A stretch of DNA of 64,000 bases from Physcomitrium patens. Taxonomy: Eukaryota > Streptophyta > Bryopsida > Funariales > Funariaceae. Positions 9,285-21,934 of the stretch are shown here, in pieces. Each line of letters begins with the position of its first letter. The stretch's first letter is position 1. The translations under genes were made by a program, and so were the position numbers. The notes under the pieces are model-generated. The model made no database searches. It was given only the letters and a program-made list of their open reading frames with translations, and was not told where the DNA came from. The stretch spans positions 5,273,443 through 5,337,442 of the forward strand of contig NC_037266.1 in assembly GCF_000002425.4 (NCBI RefSeq). The letters are read 5' to 3'.

Positions 9285-10982
9285 CTTGTTAACAACTTGA
9301 TTTGGTAAATCAATTTTTTTTTTATCAACTATCAATTGTGTGGTAGGATTAATTTCTCTAATTTGAGATACAAACCATAAGCATTGAATAAAGATGGCAA
9401 AATATTGCCAAAACAAGAAAAAACATTGTTGTATAACATTGTGCAAATTTTCTTTCAAACTTATCCACCAATACTTTGAATCCAAAACAATATCAATCCA
9501 TAGTGTATGCTCTTTATCTTTGAGGTCTCTACTTCTCCAAAGACCTTGGAGCAATTTTTTCTTCAACATTGTCAACCTTGTATAAATCTCAAGGAATGTA
9601 GGTCTCCTCAATGGATCCAACGACCAACAATCCTCTATCAATAACTTTAATTCTTTTGGACAAGTTTTTGGCAAATCGGGCCTTTTATCTCTTTTAATAT
9701 TTTTTTGATAAGCATCATAACCAATTCCATTACCAAAAGGTTTTAATTCCGAAATAATCTCACTGCACAACATGCCAAAACTAAACACATCAGCTTTTAA
9801 AGCATCCACCTCTTGCAAGGATTCTCCTTTTTTTATCATGGCCTCAGGTGCTATATATCCAAAGGTTCCAAAAATACTTCCTCTTGTGCATACTTGTGGA
9901 ATGTTTTTCACTTCAATCTTTGAAGAACCAAAATCAAGCAACTTCACATATACAAATTCTAAATCATCCACCTCTGGAATATCAATTGAATTTACAATAA
10001 CATTATCAGATTTAAGATCACGATGTGCTACTTTCATATCATGCATATAGCACATTCCACTTGCAATTTGTAGTATAATATCTATTGCAATTTCATTTGA
10101 AAGTGAGCCTCTCTCTCTTATCATGTCGAATAAAGTCATCTTTCCACGTTCCATGACAATTTCAAGTTCTCTTCTTTTTTCAGATAAACCACAACAATAA
10201 AGCTTGATGATGTTTGGATGACTTAATCCACCCAAAATGCCAGCTTCTTTAATAATAGCTTCTTTAAGTTCTTTAGAATTATTAGAAATAGGAATAACTT
10301 TTGTTGCACTTTTCATACCCAACCATTTTGTTGGATACACAAATACCGATGTACTTCCATCCAATGGAACAGGTGGTCTTTGATATACAGGATAAGGATA
10401 TTCATCAGGAAAAATAATGATGTCTAATTCTCCCCCTTCAACCTTTTGTATACCACTTATCCTTCCCATAAGATAATATGCAAGTTCACCATCTTTACTT
10501 GCACATGATGGTTGTTGTGCAATACCATCAAGCCTCTCATTCAATGCCTTCATATCTTGATCAACTTCATCAATGCATGTTGGAAAAAATGTGGTGCATC
10601 TTTTTATCTCAATAGTGTTTTCCCTTTGATCAAGGTAATAACATTGAGAGATACTACATATGGTATCAAAACAACACTCGAAATCCATAAGAAGTTCCCT
10701 AAAAGCTTCTTTATTATTAATTTGCATTACCGCACTCTTCAACCAATCCTCCTTGCAACACTCTTCAATCAAGTCTCTTGCTTTGCAAACAATTTTGAAC
10801 AAATCTTTTTCTGCTCCATCAAACACATTTGAACAAGAATCACCAATGATGGTTTTAATTGTTTCAAGACCCCTTGAAAAATTGCTCAACAAATTTTTAC
10901 ATTGTCTTTCATTCAACACCCCTTCTCTCAATGATATTGAAGTCTTCATTATAATCTCCATTGATAATTGCAAAAAGGCCAT
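9285..10982 (-). CDS. Exon 1: N-terminal helical region and protein kinase
   Basis: The ATG at 10982 opens 566 codons up to the donor (AACAAG|GTATG). Residues 1-160 are Cys-rich and look helical, with no recognised domain. The kinase spans about 220-475. Visible residues are a likely ATP-binding lysine 228 (SATKV), the HRDLKSDN loop with HRD at 320-322, DFG at 350-352 and APE at 378-380. The glycine-rich loop is not evident. A strongly hydrophobic stretch near residues 515-545 precedes the splice site and could be a membrane or buried segment. This block has no stop codon, so the kinase could be made alone from a transcript that ends early. Confidence 0.85.
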
Positions 10983-12080
10983 TTTATAATACTATGGCAA
11001 CCTCTGTTGCTTCAATTAAGGATTGAACTAATGTAAAGTGTAGAGTTTAGATAAAATGCATAATAATTCCTGTAATACCCACAAAACTTGTTTAAGACAC
11101 TAAATAGCTTAAATCCTATATTATATTTATTTCTAGAAAAAATCTTAGCAAAAACCATCATAAATGCAATTATAATGTACCACGAATATGATAACATCCT
11201 AACAACACATTAGTATAATATACGAATAATCTATGCCTTCACTAAAAAAAACTCATAATACAACACAAGTTAATAAGCTAATGTAACTTACAATTATGAC
11301 AAGTTCATTAACTCTCAATAAATAATATGATATATTATGTTTGATCACTCTTAACATCAAAAATTAATTATTAAATCATAGGCATAAAGTAGCTAAAATA
11401 CCTTAAAAGCTTTGAAGAGTTACTCTAATGTAAATTTTATATGCAATTCCAATGCTGCCAAAAAAGTGTCCCAATTTGAGCTTTCAAAAAAGATGTATTC
11501 ATCTTCAATTAATTTAGAATGCTTCAAGTTGTTGAAATTATACACCTATCATTCACAAAATTAAGCACCATTAATCAAGATTAAACCACCATCAATTTAC
11601 TAGAATAAAAGGTATAATTTCCATAGAAATTTAGAGACATTAAAATAATCTTATTCTAAATTATCTTATAGTCTTAACTAATATCATGAAGTCTTTGTTA
11701 CATAACTAAATAAAAAACAATGTCAAGCAAATAGCATGTTGCTTAACTATTAGCAAATTTAAATAACTCAAATTACAAACTATCATATTAATTGAGAACA
11801 CTAACTACAAACTAATTATTATTATTTCAAATATCATCCTCTTCAATATTAATACAATTAATTAAGATTTAAAAATACATATGTTTATTAAGTTACAATA
11901 CCAAATATTAATAGCAAAAATACAATTGATTCACTATCAATTCACAACATAATCTCCCAATCAAATCCATAACACCAACCTCCAATTCTCACTTATACCC
12001 TTAAAAGAGTTGTTTCTTTACAGCTTGTAGTTATCAAAACACTATAATGCAAAGTTGCATCAATTTACAATAAATGAAGT
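10983..12080. other. AT-rich region upstream of the resistance-like gene
   Basis: This is the 5' flank of the kinase/NB-ARC/LRR gene and should contain its promoter. I see no ORF with family features, no clear TATA box position and no repeat of note, only general AT richness. Confidence 0.5.
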
Positions 12081-12120
12081 TAACAATACAAAGAAAATAC
12101 AAAGAAAATACTCTTCGAAT

Positions 12121-12253
12121 TATACGGTACATCGTAAAAGTTCTCTACGACATACGTGGTAAACAGAATATAGATTGTATCGTATTTTATATGGTACATG
12201 GTACATGTTCTACGGCATGCATGGTAAACTGATAATAGATTCTGTATCGTATT
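12121..12253. repeat. Imperfect 67-bp direct duplication
   Basis: Copies at 12121-12186 and 12188-12253 share the skeleton TATAyGGTACAT ... GGTAAAC ... ATAGATT ... GTATCGTATT. They differ at perhaps a fifth of positions, so the duplication is not recent. No coding potential is supported. Confidence 0.7.
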
Positions 12254-12419
12254 ATATACAATACTCGCTGTTGTACAAAATCGTATTTGATATCCTCCAT
12301 GTCTATGCACCTACCTAGAACCAAACTGGTTGACAACCTACGCGGGACTCTGTTCAGGTACATTGATGCGTACAGTATAAACTCATAATTGAAAAGTTTG
12401 TCAAGCAATTCCTCACCCA

Positions 12420-15365
12420 TCATGTAAAAGCCACAAACGTGAAGGAAGTGATATGAGATGATCTACCTTCAAAGGTTCACCTTACACGGCGACATGGGTA
12501 TAGTACCACCCCTGCTTGGACTACAAAACAAAGTATGATGTTATCACCACCACCGCTGTTGGCTCGCAGGTAGCATCACAATCGTCGACCTAACGGATAA
12601 TCGTCCTGTTGCACTACCATAACATATCCGGAGCTACAGAGTCAGCCACTCCAACAAAGGACACGAGCAAAGACAACGGATCCACAACGCCAACTGCATG
12701 ATCTCACAAGTCCAGCAAGTAAGGCGACAGAACTAACCACCAAAACTACTGAGAATCATGATAAATCTCACTTCAGTGACCGCCGTTACTAAAGGAAGGC
12801 AACCGACACAATCTAACTCTGACACATCAACGACGACCACACAAAGACATGAGAAGGGGCAAGAGACGGGCACATGAAGCGAACCTGCACGAAGGGGAGA
12901 GTGGAGCGATGCGAGTCGGGGCTGGTCCGGAGAAGCAGACGGCGAGCGAAGGGGCATGAGCAAGACGAGGTTGCTGTGCGGGGGAGACGAGAGAGTGAGG
13001 GTGGCGACACCGCTGGTGCTGCCTGCGGGTCCCAGTTACCGCGTCAACAGCCGAACCAACGCGGCTTCGCCACCCGCGGTCGCGTGGGAGTTTGCGAAAT
13101 CGCGTCAGCACGGATGATTCCTCGTCATCTTCGTGTTGCCTCGGGATTCGTTCGGGATGTGGTTCAAACCAAGGCAATGCCTACTCCGAGCCTGCTCTTG
13201 CCATTTGGTGGGAGATGTGGGCGTCTTCCTTGCCTGTAAGCTCGTTGCCGAACCTCGCCTTGTGGAACTCGTGGTCGAGTCCTGGTGCTTATTTGGAAAT
13301 CACTATTCTAATATCCTACCGTCCGGGTGTGTGATTAATCCTAGACTTCATTATGTTTGGGTTCTAATCTTGAAAAATGCATCCTGCCATTTGCTACTCG
13401 TTGTTATACTTGTTGTCATGCTTATTGTTAGATTGCATTGAACTAGTCATGCAATTGTTGAAATGGTGGATGGAGTGTGTTGATATGCATGTGTATGTTT
13501 TTGCTGTCTTTGCACATGATTTGTATTGAATTGTCTCCCCCAAGGACGAGAATTAATCCTATAAAAACAACGACCTTCAACAACAACCACAAAAATTAGA
13601 AAAATGAATTTTGTACAAAAGATTCAACTAAAAAACATTGATGTTTGAACTCAGAGGACAGCGAAGAAATAACAGCAACCTCCAACAACACGCGTTTGTG
13701 AGCCGTTCTGACGATCATGCAGTTCAGCAGTCCACACTATTTCTGTTGTGCAATTTCAATGTATATGTTCATATATATATATATATATATATATATAATG
13801 AAATTGCGATACCAATGTAAATAAGAAAAGAGGAAGCACAAGCAACAAACTGCGACAGTCGCATGCTTGACGGATTCCTCTTTGTTTCACCGGTGTTCAT
13901 TAATAGACCTTACACCAGTACATATGATGTCAACTCTGTGCCAGAACGATACCAGGTACTGAAGGCTATAGATATAGCTGGTTAGGTTCAGTTGGATCTT
14001 AGGCGTAAGTCTTGCTCAAAGTGGCGAAGGAAACTTCTCGCCAACTGGATTGCGCTGACCGCGCTGCGAGTTGCGGTTGTTCGATCTCCGTCGCTGGCAA
14101 AGATTGTATACAGGTGGCATCATGTTCACAACGATGCCATCATTCTTTGCCTCCCCGGAGCAAGTGAAACAAGTGGCTAGAGTCTTTCATGCTTGGACTG
14201 CAGATTCTTCCACGTGCAGGTTTCCAATACAGCTTCGCATTAGTCTTCTACAGGAGATTTCAACAAATTTCGTACGCACATGCGAACCAAGATACCACAA
14301 TACATAATAGAAGCTCTGTGCATACTGTCAACTTGGTAACATCTGCCAAATGAAATTGCTATCTGTTATAACAAAAACTATAGGAGCCACCTCCGTTCCT
14401 AAAACTACAAACCAAAATTAGATACTAATTACGATCAAGAGTTACTTTGATGACAATATCTCAAGAATTGCACAAGCATTGGTAGACTGTTTCAAAATCC
14501 GTTACTGAAGCTCCTTCCACGTTTTGTGATGATCCAGAGCTCCCCAGTATATTCCCTCACATTTGCCTCAACACACATTCTATCACTTTCGCTTAAGATC
14601 GACGTCACGACAAGATAGAATCTCAACGCTCAGGAAAGAGGACTGAGATCGAAGCCAACACGTTCTCCCCAGAACTAGGTCGTTCAGCTTAAATTGCATT
14701 TTGCACTTGTCCTTAAGGAGCAGGAACAGCAACCCTTAAAAAAATTAGATGGGATAAACTATGAGCTAAGTTAAAAATTTAATTTCAAAACTTAAAATTC
14801 TGTTTTCACAACTTCAATTCATTTTTTTGTAAGTATACTATTACAATTGATGTATCAATGATGTGAAATATGGTTTTGCATGTTGTGTAAAATATACAAT
14901 ATAAATTGATAATCAATGCAATAAAAGTACTTACTTGGATGGTTTAAGTATCCAAAATAAGCAATAAATAGAGTATTTTTTGAATTACAGATCTTTATAA
15001 ATAGGGTAATTTCCAAGTATATCCCTGACAATTTCTTAAATTGCAAGTATACTCCTGACAAATTTTTAATTGCAAATATACCCCTGTCATATATTACATT
15101 CTCGTTGCGCTCTCTCGCCTGCCCCCCCCCCCCACACACACACACATCGCTGTAGTTAAAGCGACTCAAAATCTGTTGAATTGTTGCAAACGCCGAGAAT
15201 GCAAAGAAATATATTCCTGCGCATTCACTGAAGGTGCAGATTGCAATCACGTCAGGGCATAGAAGATTCAGAAGACTCTCGGAACGGTCGTGTTATTGTC
15301 TTCAAGACAGCAGGTACTAGGAATTCAAAGAAATAAAGCATTTTTTCGCATAGAGATACCAAGCA
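12420..15365. other. Spacer with a GC-rich island, no gene recognised
   Basis: A GC- and CpG-rich island at about 12840-13270 has short ORFs open in several frames on both strands, none with family features; this is what GC-rich DNA gives by chance. An (AT)n microsatellite lies at about 13771-13796. A poly-C tract followed by (CA)n lies at about 15122-15146. The last 100 bases before 15366 are the likely promoter or leader of the B-box gene. Confidence 0.5.
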
Positions 15366-16313
15366 ATGGCGAAGCCGAAGAGCAATGCTCACACCAACAT
15401 GGCAACAGCAGGGAGGGCTTCTAGAGCTTGCGATGGCTGCGGCTCTCAGGAACCACGATGGTATTATGAGGCTAACAATGTGTATCTTTGTAGCAGATGC
15501 GACTGGAGCGTGCACTCGGCTAATGCTCTCGCCTCGCGCCACGAGCATGTCCTTCTCAATTCCCAGGGCACCGTTTCTCGAGGACCGAAGAAAGCCCAAC
15601 GGCAACGAAGCTCACAAGGCTCACCATCCTGGGTCAACGCACACCCACTTTCAGCCGTCACGGAAGCGCTCTCGTCTTTCCCAACGCCCAATCCTCACCT
15701 TCAAAACGCGGCCGACATTTCCAACCTAGAACATTGCCGCGGTAAGTTGAAATCCGAAAGCAGGAACCTGGGAGAATCCCACGAGGTGTCAAACTTCATC
15801 ACCGTCAATATCCAGGAGTCTCCTCTCTCCTTTGCCCATGACAGTGCCATGGGGATATCCATGGCAGAGTTTTGCAAGGGAAGGGCAACTGCAGTTGCGG
15901 CCGTGTACATGGGCGTGGGGGACGCGTACGAGGAGCTCAGCAGTGGAGACTCCGGACCAGATTTTCTGGTGCCGAATGGCTACACGGAAGACTTAGTGAG
16001 TGCCACTGGAGCACCCACCGAGTACCACCGGAATGCAGGAAGTTTCTTAGACGCTGGCAATGGCGACGAGGACACGGACAACAGCCATGAGATGGCGTGT
16101 GTGGGAGATGGCTTGCAGCTTTGTAGGAGCGACGAGCGTTACAGAGGTTATCCCATGGGATTAGGGGATGGGGACGCCTTTGAAGTTAATTGTGAGAATA
16201 CGTCTGGATTTGTTGATGAATGCTGCAAGGTAACCGGCGGTGGACTTGGCGATGGCATGGAATGCAGCCTTCAAGCTAAATTAACTTTAATGTTAGAGAG
16301 TAAAAATATTTAA
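15366..16313 (+). CDS. B-box zinc finger protein, CONSTANS-like type, CCT domain missing
   Basis: The ATG at 15366 has a favourable context (caATGG) and opens 315 codons. One B-box spans residues 20-62: Cys22, Cys25, Cys42, Cys45, Asp46, His50 and His59, with the signature VHSANALASRHEHV. The RACDGCGSQEPRWYY start is the form seen in COL6/COL16-type BBX proteins, which are transcription regulators normally carrying a second-exon CCT domain. No CCT is visible here or in the next 1.4 kb. GC-rich coding sequence changes abruptly to AT-rich DNA at about 16275, so the last 15 or so codons are probably not original. A donor-like site (CTGCAAG|GTAACC) at about 16229 could be the real exon end. The gene is either truncated or the second exon is far away. 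Confidence 0.75.
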   Translation: MAKPKSNAHTNMATAGRASRACDGCGSQEPRWYYEANNVYLCSRCDWSVHSANALASRHEHVLLNSQGTVSRGPKKAQRQRSSQGSPSWVNAHPLSAVTEALSSFPTPNPHLQNAADISNLEHCRGKLKSESRNLGESHEVSNFITVNIQESPLSFAHDSAMGISMAEFCKGRATAVAAVYMGVGDAYEELSSGDSGPDFLVPNGYTEDLVSATGAPTEYHRNAGSFLDAGNGDEDTDNSHEMACVGDGLQLCRSDERYRGYPMGLGDGDAFEVNCENTSGFVDECCKVTGGGLGDGMECSLQAKLTLMLESKNI

Positions 16314-16362
16314 CATTCATATTAACATTAAAGTTATTAAAGCAATGTTAGAGAGTAAAAAT
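16282..16362. repeat. Short inverted and direct repeats at the end of the B-box ORF
   Basis: TAACTTTAATGTTA (16282-16295) is exactly complementary to TAACATTAAAGTTA (16323-16336). A 19-bp direct repeat, AATGTTAGAGAGTAAAAAT, occurs at 16289-16307 and 16344-16362. They lie exactly where GC-rich coding sequence gives way to AT-rich DNA, suggesting a rearrangement or small insertion junction. Confidence 0.75.
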
Positions 16363-17779
16363 GTTTTAAAATAAGCAAAAATAAAACTATCATCTGTTAA
16401 AACACAGAATAATGTGGTTTGTATAGTATGCTGTTACTTCTAAAATATTATAAATTTGATAATTTTACAAAAAAAATATGTTGAATTCTTCTTAATGCAC
16501 ACTGTTATTAAATAAATAAATAAAATTGAATCAAATTACTAATAGTCCATCAAATTAACAATTGCATCAAACAATATAATTATACTATATACAATAATTT
16601 GAAGGAATCAACATGAAAATATTAAAATAAAATTATTTATTAATTCTCAATTAAATATTTGAAATACTGATTCCTTCATACGGAAACAGACAACTCATTT
16701 TTTTTTACCACTAAGATATTAAAGATTGCCATTTCAATAAGATTTCCTACAATTCTGAGTTTAAGCAATTTTTTGTAACACTACGTTATATAACCTTATC
16801 TGGTAACATTTTTATTGGAAAGTCATACAATTTTTTTTTTCTTAATAGATTTTCCTAACAAACCAATTTTCATAATCAGAGCAACATTATGACCCAAATC
16901 TTCAAATATTCCACTGGAGGAAATGCCTCCCACTAATCCACAAAGTGCACAATAAATTTGGAGTTTGCGGATTTATATTCAAGCAACTCAGCAGAAGGAA
17001 CATGATGGGATGTCGGCACAAAGATTCCTTGCTCCTCAAAACAGGCAAAGACATGTAGAAGTTAGACCAAAGAACGACTCAAGTGACTCAAATAGCTATT
17101 TCTCAGTATGTTATGGGTGATTTCATACTGCATCTGGTCTTCACGGACTTGCCTGTACAGAAACAACCCTCTTGTTTTATTTACTCAACTTCAACAATCC
17201 AACAGCTACGAGTTCTTTAAGTTGTGTTTAAGAAGCACGAGCACTTTGAAAATCAGGAGTGTAGGTCAGAAACGATTGAATCTAGGCTCCAAGTCTCAGG
17301 TTGATGTAAATTCCACTTTACTTCAGTAGAGAAGCGAGTCGCTTAGGTGTGCATTCGCCAAAAGAGCTTCAGAAACTAAGGGTGTATTCAGTAAGATGTT
17401 AGGAAGCGAGATGTACTCCAACTTTGTGTGTGATTTGATAAGCCACTCCGTAATTAGATTGGCACGTTACGCCACCACACTTGGAACCCTTGTTAACAAC
17501 AATTGCATGATTGATGTTTCCGATGTACACAACCCTGCATCTTTTGCCTTGCAAAGAAATAAAAATACAATAAAATACAATTATATACACACCAAAGAAG
17601 CTTTGTATAACAGCAATAGTTCAAATCAATATAGAAAACCTGTGGAAGCAAAAATCTGAGGTCCTCTTAAATCTTGAAACACCAGGCTTAGGGCTCTTAA
17701 ATGAAACAACACAGGAACATTTACAATGAACAGCTGCAGCAAAAGATTTATAAGTAGGTCTAAGCCCCTACACGGTTGA
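16363..17779. other. AT-rich spacer, no gene recognised
   Basis: Only short ORFs without family features occur here. I looked for a CCT-encoding exon that would complete the B-box gene and found none. Confidence 0.5.
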
Positions 17780-18265
17780 TTTCACAGATAAAAACTTGAA
17801 AGGAGAGCTTGAAACTCTTAGCTAATTGGTAAGTTGAAAACTTAGCTAACAAATTAGCCATGTGTTGTATATATCGACCACTTAATTTATAAGTTGGCCA
17901 CATGTCACGCATTTTGGCCACTTGTTCTACAAGTTGACCATAGGGCATACATGTTGGAAACTTGCCTTGCAAGTTAGACATGTATCCAGCAAATTGGGCA
18001 TGTATCAAATGACATGTATAACATTGCCACATAAGCTTTTAGTTAGATAGTATTTATGGGGGTAAGACTGAGGTCTTCCTTACCTTTATCAATATATTTT
18101 CTACATTCTTGTCTTACTTCAAGAATTTCTAATCTCTTTGTATTTGGCAATAGCTATTCTAATTTCTATCTTATATCTATCTCTAGTTTGTCTACTTTCT
18201 CTTTTTAAGTGTTACAAGAGTGTATTGCTTATTTAGAATTTAGTTATGATCTATGTCTTGGAAAA
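17780..18265 (+). mobile_element. Eroded LTR remnant, plus orientation
   Basis: It is similar to the reverse complement of the LTRs at 25029 and 32338. Shared landmarks, in order, are AAACTTGCCTTGCAAG (about 17957), ACATTGCCACATAAGCTT (about 18021), TTAGTTAGATAGTAT before the promoter region, TTGGCAATAGCTATTC (about 18146), ACAAGAGTGTATTGC (about 18215), and an end resembling ATGTCTTTGACA at about 18253-18265. Divergence is high and the left boundary is uncertain. No internal retrotransposon sequence is attached, so it is probably an old solo LTR. Confidence 0.65.
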
Positions 18266-19149
18266 TGTGTTATCATAGCTTAGCTAAATTGAATGTCTAG
18301 CCTATTTTTGAAATATTTTACCAACAGATATATATATATATATATATATGCATAGATACATGCACATATAAAAATATTTTAAATTTTAATTTTTTTGCAA
18401 TGTAATATATTCCATTTATAATTTTTTGTTTTACTTAAATCCTACCAAAATTAAATCTAAGCTTTTAATGTGCATTATTAAACAATCTTGAGATTTATTT
18501 TTGTTTTTATTTTGAAGTATTGAGGATTTAACTTAGACTTGTTTGATAATATTTTTAGTCTCTAAATATTATATAAAAATATATATATATATTAATTTCT
18601 TATAATATATATATATAATTATGATATTTTTATATAAATAATTTATTTAAAATATTATATTTAATAAAAAATGTAATACCTGATAGAAGAAAAATACTCT
18701 TCAAAAACTATAAATATATATATATATATATATAAATTAAACAAAATAATTTTTATTTTTAATATTTTTATTTTAAATTTTAATTTGTCTTCTTTATAAA
18801 GCTAAAACATTGTTAAAAAAATTATCGCAATCTACATAATTTAAATGTAAAGTAATATTTATTTGTTTATTGATGCATTTTTATGTTTCAAAAGATCATA
18901 TGTGATATGTACAATTCATACTTAAATTTAACTTTCTAATTGTAGAAAAATTTAGATTAAGAAAAAATCTGTAACTTATTTTTAGACAAAATTTATTGCC
19001 TAACATAAAATAGAGTGGTCTAAACATTTTATATACTTGTGATAATTTTTTCCAAGAAAAGATTTTTTATTATTTAACTTATAAATCTTTCAAATCCATA
19101 AACTTTTTAATTCAACCACAATCAACAAACATAAAATAAAAATAATTAT

Positions 19150-19184
<35 letters not shown>

Positions 19185-21780
19185 AGTAGAGAAATTTAAT
19201 TTAAACTAATAGAAATTATTATTCTTATATTTATTATTAAATTTTAAGTTAATTCCAACTCCAAAAATATCAATATTTGAGATTATATTACAAAAAACTA
19301 ATATAATTTCTCATAATTAAATCCTAAGTTAATTAAATTTTATATGGATTTCTTTTAAAAAATTAAATTAGTAATAAATTTATTTATCTATTATTCTTGG
19401 CTTTTTATTTTTGAATTAGTAAAAATGCTACATACATAGATTTAGTATCATAAAATTATTATATTGTATATTTTTAAATACTACATATGTATGTATGTAT
19501 ATATATATATATAATAAAGATCTATCAACTCTATTTTTATTGAAAAAAATTAGTGTGTATTTGAAGAAAATACCATTCTGTATTTTTTGATATTTTTAAT
19601 TTGTGATTCAAATTATTATTTTTTTATTATAAAAAAGTCTAAAAATATTATTAATATAATAATAGTCTTTATACTTATATAAATTAAAATAAACAAAAAA
19701 AGATAAAAGTATTGATTTATTTTTAATAAAATAATAGAGGAGATTTTTGGAAATAAGTTCAATCTATAAGTGTCATTTAATACATCACATGCCTGCAAAT
19801 TATTTGAATTTAGAAAGGTTTTAAAGAAGCAATGTGCAAATATGACATCTGTCTTGAAAGCATTGTAGTCTTAAGAGGGCATCCTAATACTATATCAATT
19901 AGCTTGTAAATATTAAAGCAAAAATAATATTATATTTGGTTCTTTCATGGTATTTTTTTCACTCAAACTTCTTTTTAAGTGTTTCTATTTTTATACTTTT
20001 AAATTATTTACTGAAAATTTTACTTATTTATGAAGTTATTTTTTATTTTTATTTTTAAAAAATAGTCATTACAATGTCGTTTTTGTCTTTGAAAAAAACA
20101 AATACTGTATAGTTAATTTTTACACAATATACAATTGGATCAGTAATGCTTTTTATTTTATAAAATTTTATGGTTTTTTAGTTAAACAATCTAATAATAA
20201 TACCTTAAAAAATATTATATTATGTTTTAATTATCTAAGAGATTTTTAAAATATTAAATATATTATTCAATTCTTATATTAGGTTTTTTTTTATAATCAT
20301 CTATAATACCTTAATAAAATATATAATTATATTTAACTTAAAATAAATTTATTATGATTACATGATTCTTATTTACAAGATTTAGGATGCTACTTGCAAT
20401 ATTTTATACAATATTTCAATTATTTATAAATATCATTATTTTTATAAATAATTAGATAAATATTTACTAAAAATATAAAAAATGGAGTATTTTTATTTTA
20501 AAAAATTATTATCTTTATCAATATTTTGTGGCTAAATAATAAAATTTGTGAAATATTGCATATATTTAAATTAATTTACTTGCAAGACTTCTAAAAATAT
20601 AACATATCATTTTATTTCAAAGTAAATGTGAAGATTAAGATATAGCATCAAGAAGTGTTTTATGGCTTATACATAGAAAATAAGTAATATATTTAATTCA
20701 TTGATTTATTTCTTATAGATTTTTTATGATACTTAAGTCACTTTCTAAATATTATAGATAATTAGTAGAAAGTCAATTAATGTCTCTTGAGATTTAACTT
20801 TTAAATTTAACCAAATAAATATATGTATATTTTTATTTTTTTTTAAGTTGGAAGATTTTTAAAAATAAACTAAATAATTTTGTATTTTGTATGTAATACT
20901 TAAATTAGATTACTGCATAACTATATATATTTTTAAATATATCATATATTCTTTTATTTTTACAAATTTAAAAAATAAAAAATATTTTTTAATAAGATGA
21001 AGAAATTGAAAATGAATAATTTTTTTTATTATTACTAATGTGTTCTTTTAATTGAACTTTAGAAAATATTTTATTTACAATTCCTATAAATTATTCCATG
21101 TTGGTACTTTTATACTATGGTCCTTTTAATTGAAATTTAGTGCCCATAGTTAGCATAAATGTGGAACTAAGCTAGTTTTGTATGAAAAAAAAATATATAT
21201 ACATACATATATATAGATTTAAGTTATTGCCAAAATAATTTACTTATGTATAAATCTCTTATCTCTAAAATAAAAAGATTTTTTTAAAATTATTTAAATA
21301 ATCAACTTAACAATAATTGAAGAAAATAATTTGATTAAAATAATTATAATAATAAACATTTTATCAAATTTACAATATATTAATTTCACATATAATGAAG
21401 ACAATGTTTCTTTTAAAATGGATTCATCTATAAGCTTGGTTTTAAATTTTTCATTCCAAATACCTTCAATGCTTATCTCTATATCTCTCAACAACTTTTT
21501 TATAAAAACTAGTTATAATTTATGTATGTATATGATAAAATTTACTGACCAAATATTATTTCAATTAAATTAATCTGCTTTTTATGGAACCTTGTTGCAT
21601 ATCCTACGATTTCCTTTCCTGTATATATGCTTCAATATAAACAATATGAATAAATATGCTTTTTAATGTAACTTAAACACAAAAAAGAGATGCTACAGTA
21701 TTACCAAAATCCCTTACAATAGTTATATCAAAATCATTTAGATTTAAATTTTGAAAAACTACCTCCAAAATTGGCTATCT
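18266..21780. other. Very AT-rich spacer with TA microsatellites
   Basis: (TA)n tracts lie at about 18327-18349, 18716-18734, 19154-19181 and 19496-19513. No ORF with family features is present on either strand. Confidence 0.6.
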
Positions 21781-21934
21781 TTAAACTTGAGTCGTTCACA
21801 CTCTGTGTACGAGTTACCACAAGTCCATTGAATAGGGTGGGTTGTGGTTCAGAGATTAGTGGGACAGCAAGCTGCTTATAATAAATTTAGGATTAGGTTA
21901 AAACTGGGTTTTTTTATCTGTTGCTAGTAGTACA

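Larger units (their letters stand above)
4563..10982 (-). pseudogene. Kinase/NB-ARC/LRR resistance-like gene (PNL class), disrupted
   Basis: Three coding blocks lie on the minus strand. Exon 1 (9285-10982) encodes a protein kinase, exon 2 (8089-9132) the NB-ARC switch, and exon 3 (from about 7990 leftwards) the LRRs. Intron 1 (9133-9284) is GT-AG and joins in phase 0. Exon 2 has a clean donor at 8088-8087 (AAG|GTAAGT). Family knowledge: NB-ARC/LRR proteins are intracellular immune receptors, and the kinase-fused class is known from mosses. The copy is broken by a TGA inside NB-ARC (8413-8415), a TAA (5825-5827) and a TAG (4811-4813) in the LRRs, an apparent one-base phase mismatch at the second splice junction, and loss of the 3' end to an LTR at 4562. 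It may still be transcribed. Confidence 0.88.

Noticed and set aside
13150-13165. GGTTCAAACC considered as a tRNA T-arm
   Set aside because: No acceptor stem, D-arm or anticodon arm could be built around it.
12827-13239. Overlapping ORFs in a GC-rich island on both strands
   Set aside because: They are open in several frames at once, without domains or splice support; typical of CpG-rich noncoding DNA.
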